Source: UBA1181 sp045601045 | GTDB lineage: Bacteria > Bacteroidota > Bacteroidia > Bacteroidales > Paludibacteraceae | DNA length: 23,056 bases | Assembly (NCBI GenBank): GCA_045601045.1 | Contig: JAZRZA010000053.1 | Span: 1-23,056 of the forward strand | Direction of reading: 5' to 3' | Part shown: in pieces, positions 8,401 through 14,278 of the stretch | How positions within the stretch are numbered: the stretch's first letter is position 1 | How the letters are laid out: the number at the start of each line of letters is the position of its first letter | Translations under genes and position numbers: made by a program | The notes under the pieces: generated by a model | Seen by the model: only the letters and a program-made list of their open reading frames with translations | Told to the model about the DNA's origin: nothing | Database searches by the model: none

Positions 8401-11326
8401 CCGATGCAGTGTATTCCGTGCCATTCCATGTATAGCTCTCGCAAGCCGCCTCGTCTACCTCAACTGTCATGGTATTAAGAATGGTCAAATGCAAGGTAAC
8501 GATGGAGTCGCAACCATTTGCCGCAACGTAATTCTTCTTATAGTCTCCAGACACGGTGTAGTCTGTTCCATCCCAAACGTAAATTCCGCAAGCCGTCTCA
8601 CTGATCTCGTTGGTCACAGGATGATGGATCGTCAAATGCAAGGTCACTACCGAATCGCATCCGTTGGCTGCTGTCAAACTCTTCGTGTAGTCGCCTGACT
8701 CGGTATACTCCGTACCATTCCATGTGTAGGAATCGCAAGCCGTCTCACTGATCTCGTTGGTCACAGCGTGTTGGATCGTCAAATGCAAGGTCACTACCGA
8801 ATCGCATCCGTTGGCTGCTGGCAAACTCTTCGTGTAGACGCCTGTCTCGGTATACTCCGTGCCATTCCATGTGTAGGACTCGCAAGCGGTCTCACTGATC
8901 TCGTTGGTCACAGGATGGTGGATCGTCAAATGCAAGGTGACAACAGAATCGCAACCGTTGGCTGCTGGCAAACTCTTCGTGTAGTCGCCTGACTCGGTAT
9001 ACTCCGTGCCATTCCATGTGTAGGACTCGCAAGCGGTCTCACTGATCTCGTTGGTCACAGGATGATGGATCGTCAAATGCAAGGTCACTACCGAATCACA
9101 ACCATTAGCTGCCGGCAAACTCTTCGTGTAGTCGCCAGACTCGGTATACTCCGTACCATTCCATGTGTAAGTTTCGCAAGCCGTCTCACTGATCTCGTTG
9201 GTCACAGGATGATGGATCGTCAAATGCAAGGTGACAACAGAATCGCATCCATTGGCTGCTGGCAAACTCTTCGTGTAGACGCCTGACTCGGTATACTCCG
9301 TGCCATTCCATGTGTAGGAATCGCAAGCCGTCTCACTGATCTCGTTGGTCACAGCGTGGTGGATCGTCAAATGCAAGGTGACAACCGAATCGCAACCGTT
9401 GGCTGCTGGCAAGGTCGTCGTGTAGTCGCCTGACTCAGTATACTCCGTACCATTCCATGTGTAGGACTCGCAAGCGGTAACTCGCTCTTCCGTCTCTTTA
9501 TTCGCAGACTCAAATACCGCCACAAAATCCTTTGCCTCCTTTACGCGAAAGACGTACGGATTCTCTGTATAATCCTGCTCACCATCCGTCCACTTCACAA
9601 AGCGGCTACAACCAATCGGAGTAGCAGAGAGTGTAACCGTGGCATTTTTATCAAAGGTTCCATATCCTGTACAACTTCCGAGTTCCGCATCATTCGGAAC
9701 AGCCGTGATTTTGTAAGTCTTCTTTTTGAAATAGGCAGTATAAACCGCATCGGATGTAACAGTGATAGACCTAGTCATTTCCGTACTACCATCACTCCAC
9801 TGAGTGAATACATATTCCTCATTCGGCGTAGCACTGATCTCCATGCTAGTACCATAGTCATACTGCTCGTTTTTGATATTCGGAGAAACTGTACCCATCG
9901 TCGTATTGGCACTTTGCACCGTCAGCAAACTCTTTCCCCTCTTAATCCTTGCGCAATAACAGGTATATCCCTTGATATCAACAGTAAGCGGGTTTTGGGT
10001 GGAAACAACCTTGTTTTGGTCATTACACTCCCTCCAACTATCGAACACCCATCCAGCCTCGTTGATTACACACTCAATTTTAGGATTGGAACCATAGGCG
10101 TACTGACCATCACCCTTTAACGAGAAAACATAGTCGGCCGCTGGAGAACAACGCACCAACTGCAACTGGAACTTTCTCGGCTTGAAGTAAGCGATAATGT
10201 CATAAGTAGCATCCTGATTGGCTTGGAACGTACGATAAAAATTGTGGTTGTTCGGTTCATCCGACCAATAGTCAAACTCACCGAGTTCCGTCGCATTAGC
10301 CACAAGATGAACGGTCCTATCACTACAGCTTGGCATCTTCACCTCCACAGAACCCAATGCAGGATCGTTGGACCGCACATTGACCACCACCACATTCTTC
10401 GGCTGAATGACACCATTTGCCAAGTTGCTCCAATAAGGCACAGTTCGGAAATTCGTCTCACAGCCACAAGGCACGTTAACCGTTTTCAATTTAGAAGAAC
10501 CGGTAATGTTCTTCTCCAAAGATGGAGGCGTACAATTTCGCAACGTAAAAGAGGTCAAATTGGCGCAATTATCAAATACACCATAACGAATGCTTGTCAT
10601 CGTCGTAGGCAAAACGACATTGACCACATTGCGTTGCTTGTAAATAGCATCAGTAGCCATCTGCGTCACACCTTCTGGGATGGAATAGTCCGTAACAAGG
10701 TTATTATCAGGCATCTTCACGATGGTCTTCATGTCCCTCGTATAGAGAATTCCATTGACGGAGGCATAGTACGCATTATCAGGATCAACGTTCACATTCT
10801 TCATGTTATCGCAATCCGTCGCCCATCGATCACGTATCTGTGTCACGCTGGCAGGGACATTCACCTCCTCCAGTTTCGTACAACCACGAAAGGCCTCATA
10901 ATTGATCAAGGTTACAGAATTAGGGATTTCTACCCGCTCCAAATTAGGACAATTATAGAACGCGGCGGCACCTATCGAGGTAACACCATCCTCAATGACC
11001 ACAGACTTAATCGTTGTGCGAAGATTATATCTCTGATATTGAGCGCAATTGCCCCAAATATTTGTTCTCAAGCACTCTCCTGCCGCATTCTCATTCAACC
11101 AAGGTGCAGTACCCGAATAGCCATAGCCCCAATTTCCATTATAGTCACCCATGGCTCCACTGCCATATATATGGAGGGTTCCAGACTCGGTGTCCAAGCT
11201 ATATTGAACACCGCCCGTCGTGCCAGAAAATGTGTAAGCAAAGAGCGACATCCCCATCAACAAAGAAGAAAGGAGAAGGATCAATCGTTTGCCGAAATTA
11301 TCTATATAGTCCATCATTTGTTTCAC
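2417..11326 (-). CDS. Giant secreted modular repeat protein, putative surface stalk/adhesin
   Basis: 2969 residues. Residues 1-30 form a signal peptide ending in MSLFA. Residues about 40-305 are BspA-type LRR_5 repeats (for example SIGAAAFYNCPNLERVEIP). Residues about 310-612 hold four repeats like the divergent InlB B-repeat, ending in AYFK-type strands. From about residue 618 come ten modules of about 49 residues with consensus C-x-S-Y-T-W-N-G-x-x-Y-T-x-S-G-x-Y, then GCDS(V/I)VTLHLTI. Residues about 1103-1412 interrupt them and include a HYR-like domain with DNC and SGNTTVDS. Twenty-six further, more divergent modules run to about 2695. Two Ig-like domains follow (one with YQWKKNDVDIPGA near 2830), then a C-terminal domain from about 2882 (VTEEELKAARMYVYTLDGEL) that resembles a divergent type A type IX sorting domain. 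The start is uncertain: GTG at 11326 has AGG 5 nt upstream, and ATG at 11317 or 11314 would give the same mature protein. I infer a surface-exposed stalk or adhesin. No catalytic domain is visible and the ligand is unknown. Confidence 0.85.
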   Translation of the reverse strand: MKQMMDYIDNFGKRLILLLSSLLMGMSLFAYTFSGTTGGVQYSLDTESGTLHIYGSGAMGDYNGNWGYGYSGTAPWLNENAAGECLRTNIWGNCAQYQRYNLRTTIKSVVIEDGVTSIGAAAFYNCPNLERVEIPNSVTLINYEAFRGCTKLEEVNVPASVTQIRDRWATDCDNMKNVNVDPDNAYYASVNGILYTRDMKTIVKMPDNNLVTDYSIPEGVTQMATDAIYKQRNVVNVVLPTTMTSIRYGVFDNCANLTSFTLRNCTPPSLEKNITGSSKLKTVNVPCGCETNFRTVPYWSNLANGVIQPKNVVVVNVRSNDPALGSVEVKMPSCSDRTVHLVANATELGEFDYWSDEPNNHNFYRTFQANQDATYDIIAYFKPRKFQLQLVRCSPAADYVFSLKGDGQYAYGSNPKIECVINEAGWVFDSWRECNDQNKVVSTQNPLTVDIKGYTCYCARIKRGKSLLTVQSANTTMGTVSPNIKNEQYDYGTSMEISATPNEEYVFTQWSDGSTEMTRSITVTSDAVYTAYFKKKTYKITAVPNDAELGSCTGYGTFDKNATVTLSATPIGCSRFVKWTDGEQDYTENPYVFRVKEAKDFVAVFESANKETEERVTACESYTWNGTEYTESGDYTTTLPAANGCDSVVTLHLTIHHAVTNEISETACDSYTWNGTEYTESGVYTKSLPAANGCDSVVTLHLTIHHPVTNEISETACETYTWNGTEYTESGDYTKSLPAANGCDSVVTLHLTIHHPVTNEISETACESYTWNGTEYTESGDYTKSLPAANGCDSVVTLHLTIHHPVTNEISETACESYTWNGTEYTETGVYTKSLPAANGCDSVVTLHLTIQHAVTNEISETACDSYTWNGTEYTESGDYTKSLTAANGCDSVVTLHLTIHHPVTNEISETACGIYVWDGTDYTVSGDYKKNYVAANGCDSIVTLHLTILNTMTVEVDEAACESYTWNGTEYTASGDYTNHFTTEQGCDSIVILHLTINHAETSEFSETACESYTWDGTVYTVSGDYTKPFVNKAGCDSVVTLHLTINEDPKGVRYDTLVVCGKNSYKFMDVNYSKGKHDITYRQSNGEGECDSVINLHLYVVPPISKPDNDTVVKSVCMGERITLGFSTSGLLTESLWYVQGELQTESPWDGAARVRVDYPGYDNYEYMLVRTTPEGYCADTTVYIYNSTHNIESGVLNPMVLYAGEDCKATVRLRDYMPAFKDLCSMEITDTICIYNINGAGDLYASATDSFTFVDGDSIFWRVGIRGADGFEYTVSTPAFHQRVTVVDTIAPEIDALGISYQNRSKEVSDSVGGDVVLTIPMTDVTDHVSDNCDAVENLAVQYSYDGVSYSDFAGLDLVMNVYTEPTKTVYYTITDKSGNTTVDSVLYRIERKSLVGEDSFAVVRDTMVCPSEMPYTWHGAKFNAGGLSQVVGAAHLTLHVAEGYEKTDTVIVCESFVWRDGIEYTNSTKDPVFVVNNGPGECDSLIHLNLTVLNPSSGSDSIVICVKELPYNWNGFNIEGDSTVTLRNIYGCDSLVDVKVVILPVATETIYDTACVSYTLNDSVYTKSGTYEQTLTSQVTGCDSILTLHLVINDVKKQSLHRTVCGSYTLNDSVYTETGVYTQTLVSKETGCDSILTLHLTVNPISQTKDTVYACEGDLPILWHNRLLKGDSTITLMNKLGCDSIVEVKVITRPVVVTEITDTACGFYVLNDFVYNHSSDYMQRLTSKDGCDSIVKLHLTILEELPLTILYDTVCNSYTLNDSVYTESGVYEQTLSAAAGCDSTIRLYLTVLPSVEYTFKDSVRGAYDWNGTIYTESGKYQQSFTTERGCDSTVTLDLKIIEAPKVIVSDTACSDGLVWNGVLIKESGIYPKVDRTIFGDDSTTILHLTVLPEIVVTLYDTAATAYTLNDSVYTESGIYKQVLKASNGCDSMVILNLKIKDTSYEYLTEVACGSFTLNDSVYTTSGRYQQNFKRADGGDSVLVLDLTVWPTYRDTIADTVCGSYTWMGETYTESGIYQQTYLSTRGCDSIVTLDLTVLNVPVTQFADTACGSYVFNDSVYTKSGSYVHRFSSYNGCDSLVKLDLVILKQPITVINDTVCLSYKLNDSVYTQSGVYDQYFQAKNGCDSIVRLNLVVMNTPTGVVYDTVCGSYTLNGEVLTGSTSFEQRVDSPTGCDSIITVHLTILPVKYDTLHVTSCGDYFINDTTYTQSGKYQQKLTSSMGCDSILTIYLDILEPTHGKDTVTLCENMGYLLWHDYKVSSDTVLTIKNHMGCDSIVDVKVVRLPILRSEVHDTACAPYYWHGREYLVSGDFNYDTISSLGCDSVETLHLYILPSYEIFLQDSAVSYYDWNDVRYDSTGLYTQRFTSSLGCDSVVTMMITILDPPADAPVKVKSCISYQWYGKTLTESGIYYEILKNVAGEDSIVGIDLTINQPKVNPDTIHYTVCENELPVIWNGYEMTKEFSRVILQTVEGCDSFINFRLHILPTYDTLEYETACDSFVWHGKTYTKSGTYHDTLQSIYGCDSTFTLSLYLKHSSVTEIYRNVCESELPIRWNEYEFYHDTIIKFPCSNGCDSIIKVELTVNKEYNLVYDEVACGDFYWQGELLTISGTYVDSFTTQAGCDSIVTLNLIVTHPYRVDLVDTTIAGSIYEKNGFTVDAQTVGQYEYEVMLKSVYGCDSLVHLSLYVDGRDINITWTNVSGGTMDYLNGKRWERKFCSSDEYFANYVIRTGVPDSFKISFDHEGVAQGFKNVSGHLESSDTVGSISFVVPDGVDPGTYNVFVQLFGEGKASQLVALKINVGLDYKRVTRMWNDVVVFDNSDHRYVSYQWKKNDVDIPGATGQYYCDYDGLNGFYSLDVVTTTNDTLYVCGRYFEPLDVTFSISTYPVYTNTGKVTVYAKGVTEEELKAARMYVYTLDGELAYWTNIVHKETEVRVREGRYVCIVILEDQRSASCRFVSHAVELSR
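3250..7090 (-). repeat. Second block of 26 Cys/GCDS protein modules
   Basis: Twenty-six consecutive modules of roughly 47-52 residues encode protein residues about 1413-2695. Each has a first Cys (C1), a W/L-N-G/D core, a Tyr-Thr-x-Ser-Gly-x-Tyr strand and a second Cys in GCDS (C2) about 27 residues later. Two subclasses are visible: a common C-G-S-Y-T-L-N-D-S-V-Y type, and a scattered C-x-x-x-L-P-x-x-W type (modules 11, 13, 16, 28, 32 and 34 counting from the first module of the protein). C1 is missing from modules 19, 21, 30 and 36, and C2 from modules 11, 20, 22 and 31. DNA identity between copies is much lower than in the first block, so these modules are older. Confidence 0.85.
8020..9475 (-). 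repeat. First block of ten Cys/GCDS protein modules
   Basis: Ten modules encode residues about 618-1102. Modules 1-6 are almost identical (TWNGTEYTESG core, GCDSVVTLHLTI end). Modules 7-9 are clearly related, and module 10 is divergent, ending GEGECDSVINLHL. All ten keep both cysteines. Upstream, the last InlB-like repeat has a Cys (in GCSRF) 46 residues before the first module Cys, close to the module spacing of 49. Confidence 0.85.
8591..9472. repeat. Six exact-period 147-bp tandem DNA repeats
   Basis: The same register point (AAG at the first Cys codon of each module) recurs at 8591, 8738, 8885, 9032, 9179, 9326 and 9473, always exactly 147 bp apart (49 codons). The units are nearly identical at the DNA level, differing by scattered, mostly silent substitutions. 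Their uniform length and high identity mark recent amplification inside the giant gene. Gain or loss of a unit keeps the reading frame. Short-read assemblies could easily collapse this array. Confidence 0.9.
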
Positions 11327-11412
11327 AATTACCTATGATTCAATCAAATATGCTTCACTTTTTAGTTTTCAAACATCACAAGACACAACAAGGCCTGTAA
11401 CGGTTTAATATG

Positions 11413-11420
11413 CAAAGATA
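11413..11420 (-). promoter_or_regulatory. Likely -7 box for the giant gene
   Basis: TATCTTTG on the minus strand matches TAnnTTTG. It would start transcription near 11406, about 80 nt before the giant gene, downstream of the fabG terminator. No good TTTG lies 19-21 nt upstream, but the upstream sequence is strongly AT-rich. Confidence 0.5.
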
Positions 11421-11496
11421 AAAATATATCAAAATAAAACTACCTGTAAAAGCAAAAAAGGCACCAAATAGATTTGTCAAAAAAGAAATACAGAAC

Positions 11497-11530
11497 AAAA
11501 AAGCGGGATGGATTAATATCCACCCCGCTT
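11497..11530 (-). terminator. Rho-independent terminator after fabG
   Basis: On the minus strand the stem AAGCGGGGTGG / CCATCCCGCTT (11530-11520 with 11511-11501, one G-U pair) closes an 8-nt AT-rich loop and runs into a T-tract at 11502-11497. It lies 24 nt past the fabG stop and separates ispG-fabG from the giant gene. Confidence 0.85.
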
Positions 11531-11554
11531 CGGAACTATCTCTTACAGACAAAA

Positions 11555-12301
11555 TTACATGTTCATACCACCACAACAGTGGATTACCTGACCTGAAACA
11601 TAAGAAGACAAATCAGAAGCCAAGAACAAAGCCACGTTAGCGACATCCTCTGGTGTTCCACCACGTCTCAACGGAATTTGCTCTGCCCATTGCTTACGAA
11701 CTTCCTCTGAAAGTTGAGCGGTCATATCAGTCAAGATAAAACCTGGAGCGATACAGTTGGCACGGATACCACGAGAACCCAACTCCTTAGCGGTAGACTT
11801 AGCCAAACCGATCATACCCGCTTTGGAAGCGGAGTAGTTACATTGGCCAGCGTTACCAGAAACACCCACAACAGAGCTCATGTTGATGATGCTACCGCCA
11901 CGTTGACGCATCATGATAGGCGCGCAAGCGTGGATAAAGTTGAAAGCAGACTTCAAGTTGACAGTCAACACTGCGTCCCATTGAGTCTCTGTCATACGCA
12001 ACATCAAGGTATCCTTGGTGATACCAGCGTTATTGATCAATATATCGATGCTTCCAAAATCCTTATGAATTTGCTCCACAACAGTGTGAGTCTCATCGAA
12101 ATTAGCGGCATTTGAGGCATATCCTTTTGCCTTCACACCCAAAGCGGCGATCTCTGACTCAGTAGCTTGCGCCAACTCGTCGATTTTAAGGTCGGTAAAT
12201 GCGATGTTCGCACCCTCACTGGCCAACTTAAGCGCGATGGCCTTTCCGATACCTCTTGCAGCTCCTGTAATAAGGGCCGTTTTTCCACTTAACAATCCCA
12301 T
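11555..12301 (-). CDS. fabG: 3-oxoacyl-[ACP] reductase FabG
   Basis: This 248-residue short-chain dehydrogenase matches the usual FabG length. It reduces 3-oxoacyl-ACP to 3-hydroxyacyl-ACP with NADPH in the fatty-acid elongation cycle in the cytoplasm. The Rossmann dinucleotide motif TGAARGIG is at residues 12-19 and NNAG at 90-93. The catalytic set is Asn115, Ser143, Tyr156 and Lys160 (YSASK). The GQVIHCCGGMNM end is the familiar FabG C-terminal form. SDR enzymes can have other substrates, but overall conservation favours FabG. It lies 58 nt downstream of ispG, and a strong -7 box at 12347-12354 overlaps the ispG stop, so it probably has its own promoter in addition to read-through. Confidence 0.9.
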   Translation of the reverse strand: MGLLSGKTALITGAARGIGKAIALKLASEGANIAFTDLKIDELAQATESEIAALGVKAKGYASNAANFDETHTVVEQIHKDFGSIDILINNAGITKDTLMLRMTETQWDAVLTVNLKSAFNFIHACAPIMMRQRGGSIINMSSVVGVSGNAGQCNYSASKAGMIGLAKSTAKELGSRGIRANCIAPGFILTDMTAQLSEEVRKQWAEQIPLRRGGTPEDVANVALFLASDLSSYVSGQVIHCCGGMNM

Positions 12302-12346
12302 AATTATATTTTCTTTTAGTTAATTGATGTCATTTAATTGTTTGTG

Positions 12347-12354
12347 CAAAGATA
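12347..12354 (-). promoter_or_regulatory. Likely -7 box for fabG
   Basis: TATCTTTG on the minus strand fits TAnnTTTG and lies in the 58-nt gap between ispG and fabG, about 45 nt before the fabG ATG. The matching upstream element would fall inside the ispG 3' end and is weak. Confidence 0.5.
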
Positions 12355-12359
12355 ACAAT

Positions 12360-14129
12360 TTATTTCCAATCTCCATTACGCTTGATCAAATCAATCAAAC
12401 GATCGACAGCCTCCTCAGCCGGGATCAACTTCTCGACACAAGTCTGTCCCTTATAAAGATTGACCTTACCCTTCGCCGATCCTACATATCCGTAGTCGGC
12501 ATCCGCCATCTCGCCCGGTCCGTTGACGATACAACCCATGATGCCAATCTTTAAACCCTTCAAATGAGAGGTCTTCGCCTTGATCTGCGCGATGGTCGAC
12601 TGAAGATCGAACAGGGTTCGTCCGCAACTTGGACAAGAGATATACTCCGTCTTGCTGACACGCACACGCGCACCTTGCAAAATGCCGAACGACAAAGAGA
12701 GCAACTGCTCTTGCGGCACATTAGGAGCATCGACCCAAAGGCCATCACCCAATCCGTCAATAAAGAAGAGACCGAGATCGGCACCCGCCTTGATTTGGAG
12801 ATCCTCCAATTGGGTCTCTTCATAAGAACGTTTGATGACAACCGGATTCTTCACACCATCAGACAGCAAAGCATGGAAAAAGGCACGTTGCTCGCCCACC
12901 CCGTTGGAATGTTGGGTGGTCAAGACGAAAACAGTCTTGTCATCCACAGCCTCTTTCACGGCCGAGGTATATTCACCATAGCTCAGTTGCAAAAACTTTA
13001 TCGGAGCAGCGTCGCTCTTCAACTCCGCCAACTGAGACGCAGTATAAAGTGGAGCGCCTGCTATACACTTCCCGTCAAAACAATAGTCCGCCACCAATCC
13101 TTGCGACGAGACATTGGACGAGAGGATCACGACAGGCACCGCGCCGCCGCCGATTTTGTCGACACGGATCGTCTCCCTCCGCAGATACTTAAAGGGGTCT
13201 ACCTTACCTGAGTTCTTCGCTTTAATAGGCGCATGTCCCGCACGTTTCGAAATGTAATCCACCAATTTTTTCGCCACGGGTATCTCGCACTCAGGCTCCT
13301 CGCTCAAAGAGACGCGAATCGTATCACCAATGCCATCCGCCAACAAGGCACCGATGCCCAAGGCAGATTTCACGCGACCATCCTCACCGTCTCCCGCTTC
13401 GGTCACACCAAGGTGCAACGGGAAGTTCATATTCTCTTGCTTCATCACTGCAGACAAAAGGCGTACAGTTTGAACCATAATGACCGTATTGGAGGCCTTG
13501 ATGGAGATGACCACATCCGTGAAATTTTCAGACTTCAAAATACGCAAGAATTCCATGCACGACTCCACCATTCCCTCTGGCGTATCTCCATATCGAGACA
13601 AAATACGGTCCGAAAGGGAACCATGGTTTACACCTATACGAAGTGCGGTGTGATGTTCACGACAAATTGCCAACAAAGGCAAAAGGCGATCCTTTATTTT
13701 CTTAATTTCCAAAGCATACTCCTCGTCAGTATAATCGAAACGTTGCTGAGTATGAACACGATCCACAAAGTTGCCAGGATTAATACGCACCTTCTCCACG
13801 TATCGGGCAGCCACCTCAGCGGCGGCAGGATTAAAATGGATATCAGCCACCAAAGGCGTCTTACAACCCTTATCATTCAACGACTGTCGAATCAAAGAGA
13901 GACTCTCCGCCTCCTTAACGCCCTGCGCAGTAAAACGGACCAACTCACCGCCCGCCTCAACAATACGCAACGCTTGTTCTGCGCTTGGCTCAATATCATT
14001 GGTATTCGTATTGGCCATGGATTGGATTCTGATCGGATGATCTCCACCCAAATTCAAATTACCAATATGGACCTCAGAAGATCTTCTTCTATTGTAATTA
14101 AACAAATCATTTGTATCCAAATATTCCAT
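12360..14129 (-). CDS. ispG: 4-hydroxy-3-methylbut-2-enyl diphosphate synthase IspG, long form
   Basis: This 589-residue enzyme of the MEP isoprenoid pathway converts MEcPP to HMBPP using a [4Fe-4S] cluster. The N-terminal TIM barrel carries RIQSMANTNT near residues 34-43 and GVNHGSL near 170. Two C-terminal motifs supply the cluster ligands: SCPSC near 497 and GCIVNGPGE near 530. The roughly 200 extra residues between them form the insert domain known from IspG of Bacteroidetes, Chlamydiae and plants, in contrast to the short, roughly 370-residue enterobacterial form. The ATG at 14129 was chosen over an in-frame TTG at 14135 because it fits the leader of a strong promoter. A DUF-type adjacent gene is not seen; fabG follows. 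Confidence 0.93.
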   Translation of the reverse strand: MEYLDTNDLFNYNRRRSSEVHIGNLNLGGDHPIRIQSMANTNTNDIEPSAEQALRIVEAGGELVRFTAQGVKEAESLSLIRQSLNDKGCKTPLVADIHFNPAAAEVAARYVEKVRINPGNFVDRVHTQQRFDYTDEEYALEIKKIKDRLLPLLAICREHHTALRIGVNHGSLSDRILSRYGDTPEGMVESCMEFLRILKSENFTDVVISIKASNTVIMVQTVRLLSAVMKQENMNFPLHLGVTEAGDGEDGRVKSALGIGALLADGIGDTIRVSLSEEPECEIPVAKKLVDYISKRAGHAPIKAKNSGKVDPFKYLRRETIRVDKIGGGAVPVVILSSNVSSQGLVADYCFDGKCIAGAPLYTASQLAELKSDAAPIKFLQLSYGEYTSAVKEAVDDKTVFVLTTQHSNGVGEQRAFFHALLSDGVKNPVVIKRSYEETQLEDLQIKAGADLGLFFIDGLGDGLWVDAPNVPQEQLLSLSFGILQGARVRVSKTEYISCPSCGRTLFDLQSTIAQIKAKTSHLKGLKIGIMGCIVNGPGEMADADYGYVGSAKGKVNLYKGQTCVEKLIPAEEAVDRLIDLIKRNGDWK

Positions 14130-14164
14130 TTTCAAAAATCATTAGGAATTTTACTTATAGACTT

Positions 14165-14195
14165 CAAAGTTAATACTTGGGCAAGACTTATCAAA
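14165..14195 (-). promoter_or_regulatory. ispG promoter
   Basis: On the minus strand TTTG (14195-14192) and TAACTTTG (14172-14165) are separated by exactly 19 nt, a full match to the Bacteroidetes consensus. The predicted start lies about 30 nt upstream of the ispG ATG. Confidence 0.7.
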
Positions 14196-14207
14196 CCACT
14201 TTCCCGC

Positions 14208-14244
14208 AAAAAAATTCCGCGCACTCCTTTCGGAATGCGCGGAA
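14208..14244 (-). terminator. Rho-independent terminator after secDF
   Basis: The minus-strand transcript forms a 13-bp stem (14244-14232 with 14227-14215, one T-G pair) with a GAAA tetraloop, then seven T (14214-14208). It lies 35 nt after the secDF stop. Confidence 0.9.
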
Positions 14245-14278
14245 CCATATAATCTAAAATTAATCGTCTAATAGAAGA

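Noticed and set aside
8591..9472. CRISPR-like or satellite array
   Set aside because: Units are contiguous 147-bp in-frame coding repeats without spacers and encode protein modules with a full open frame.
10223..11338. Long open frame on the plus strand (371 codons) opposite the giant gene
   Set aside because: It is antisense to signal peptide and LRR coding sequence, rich in His/Arg/Ile without domains, and has no promoter or ribosome-binding site; it is a codon-bias shadow.
13233..14252. Plus-strand open frame opposite ispG (339 codons)
   Set aside because: The translation has no recognisable features, while the minus strand encodes a complete IspG; the frame also runs through the ispG promoter and the secDF terminator.
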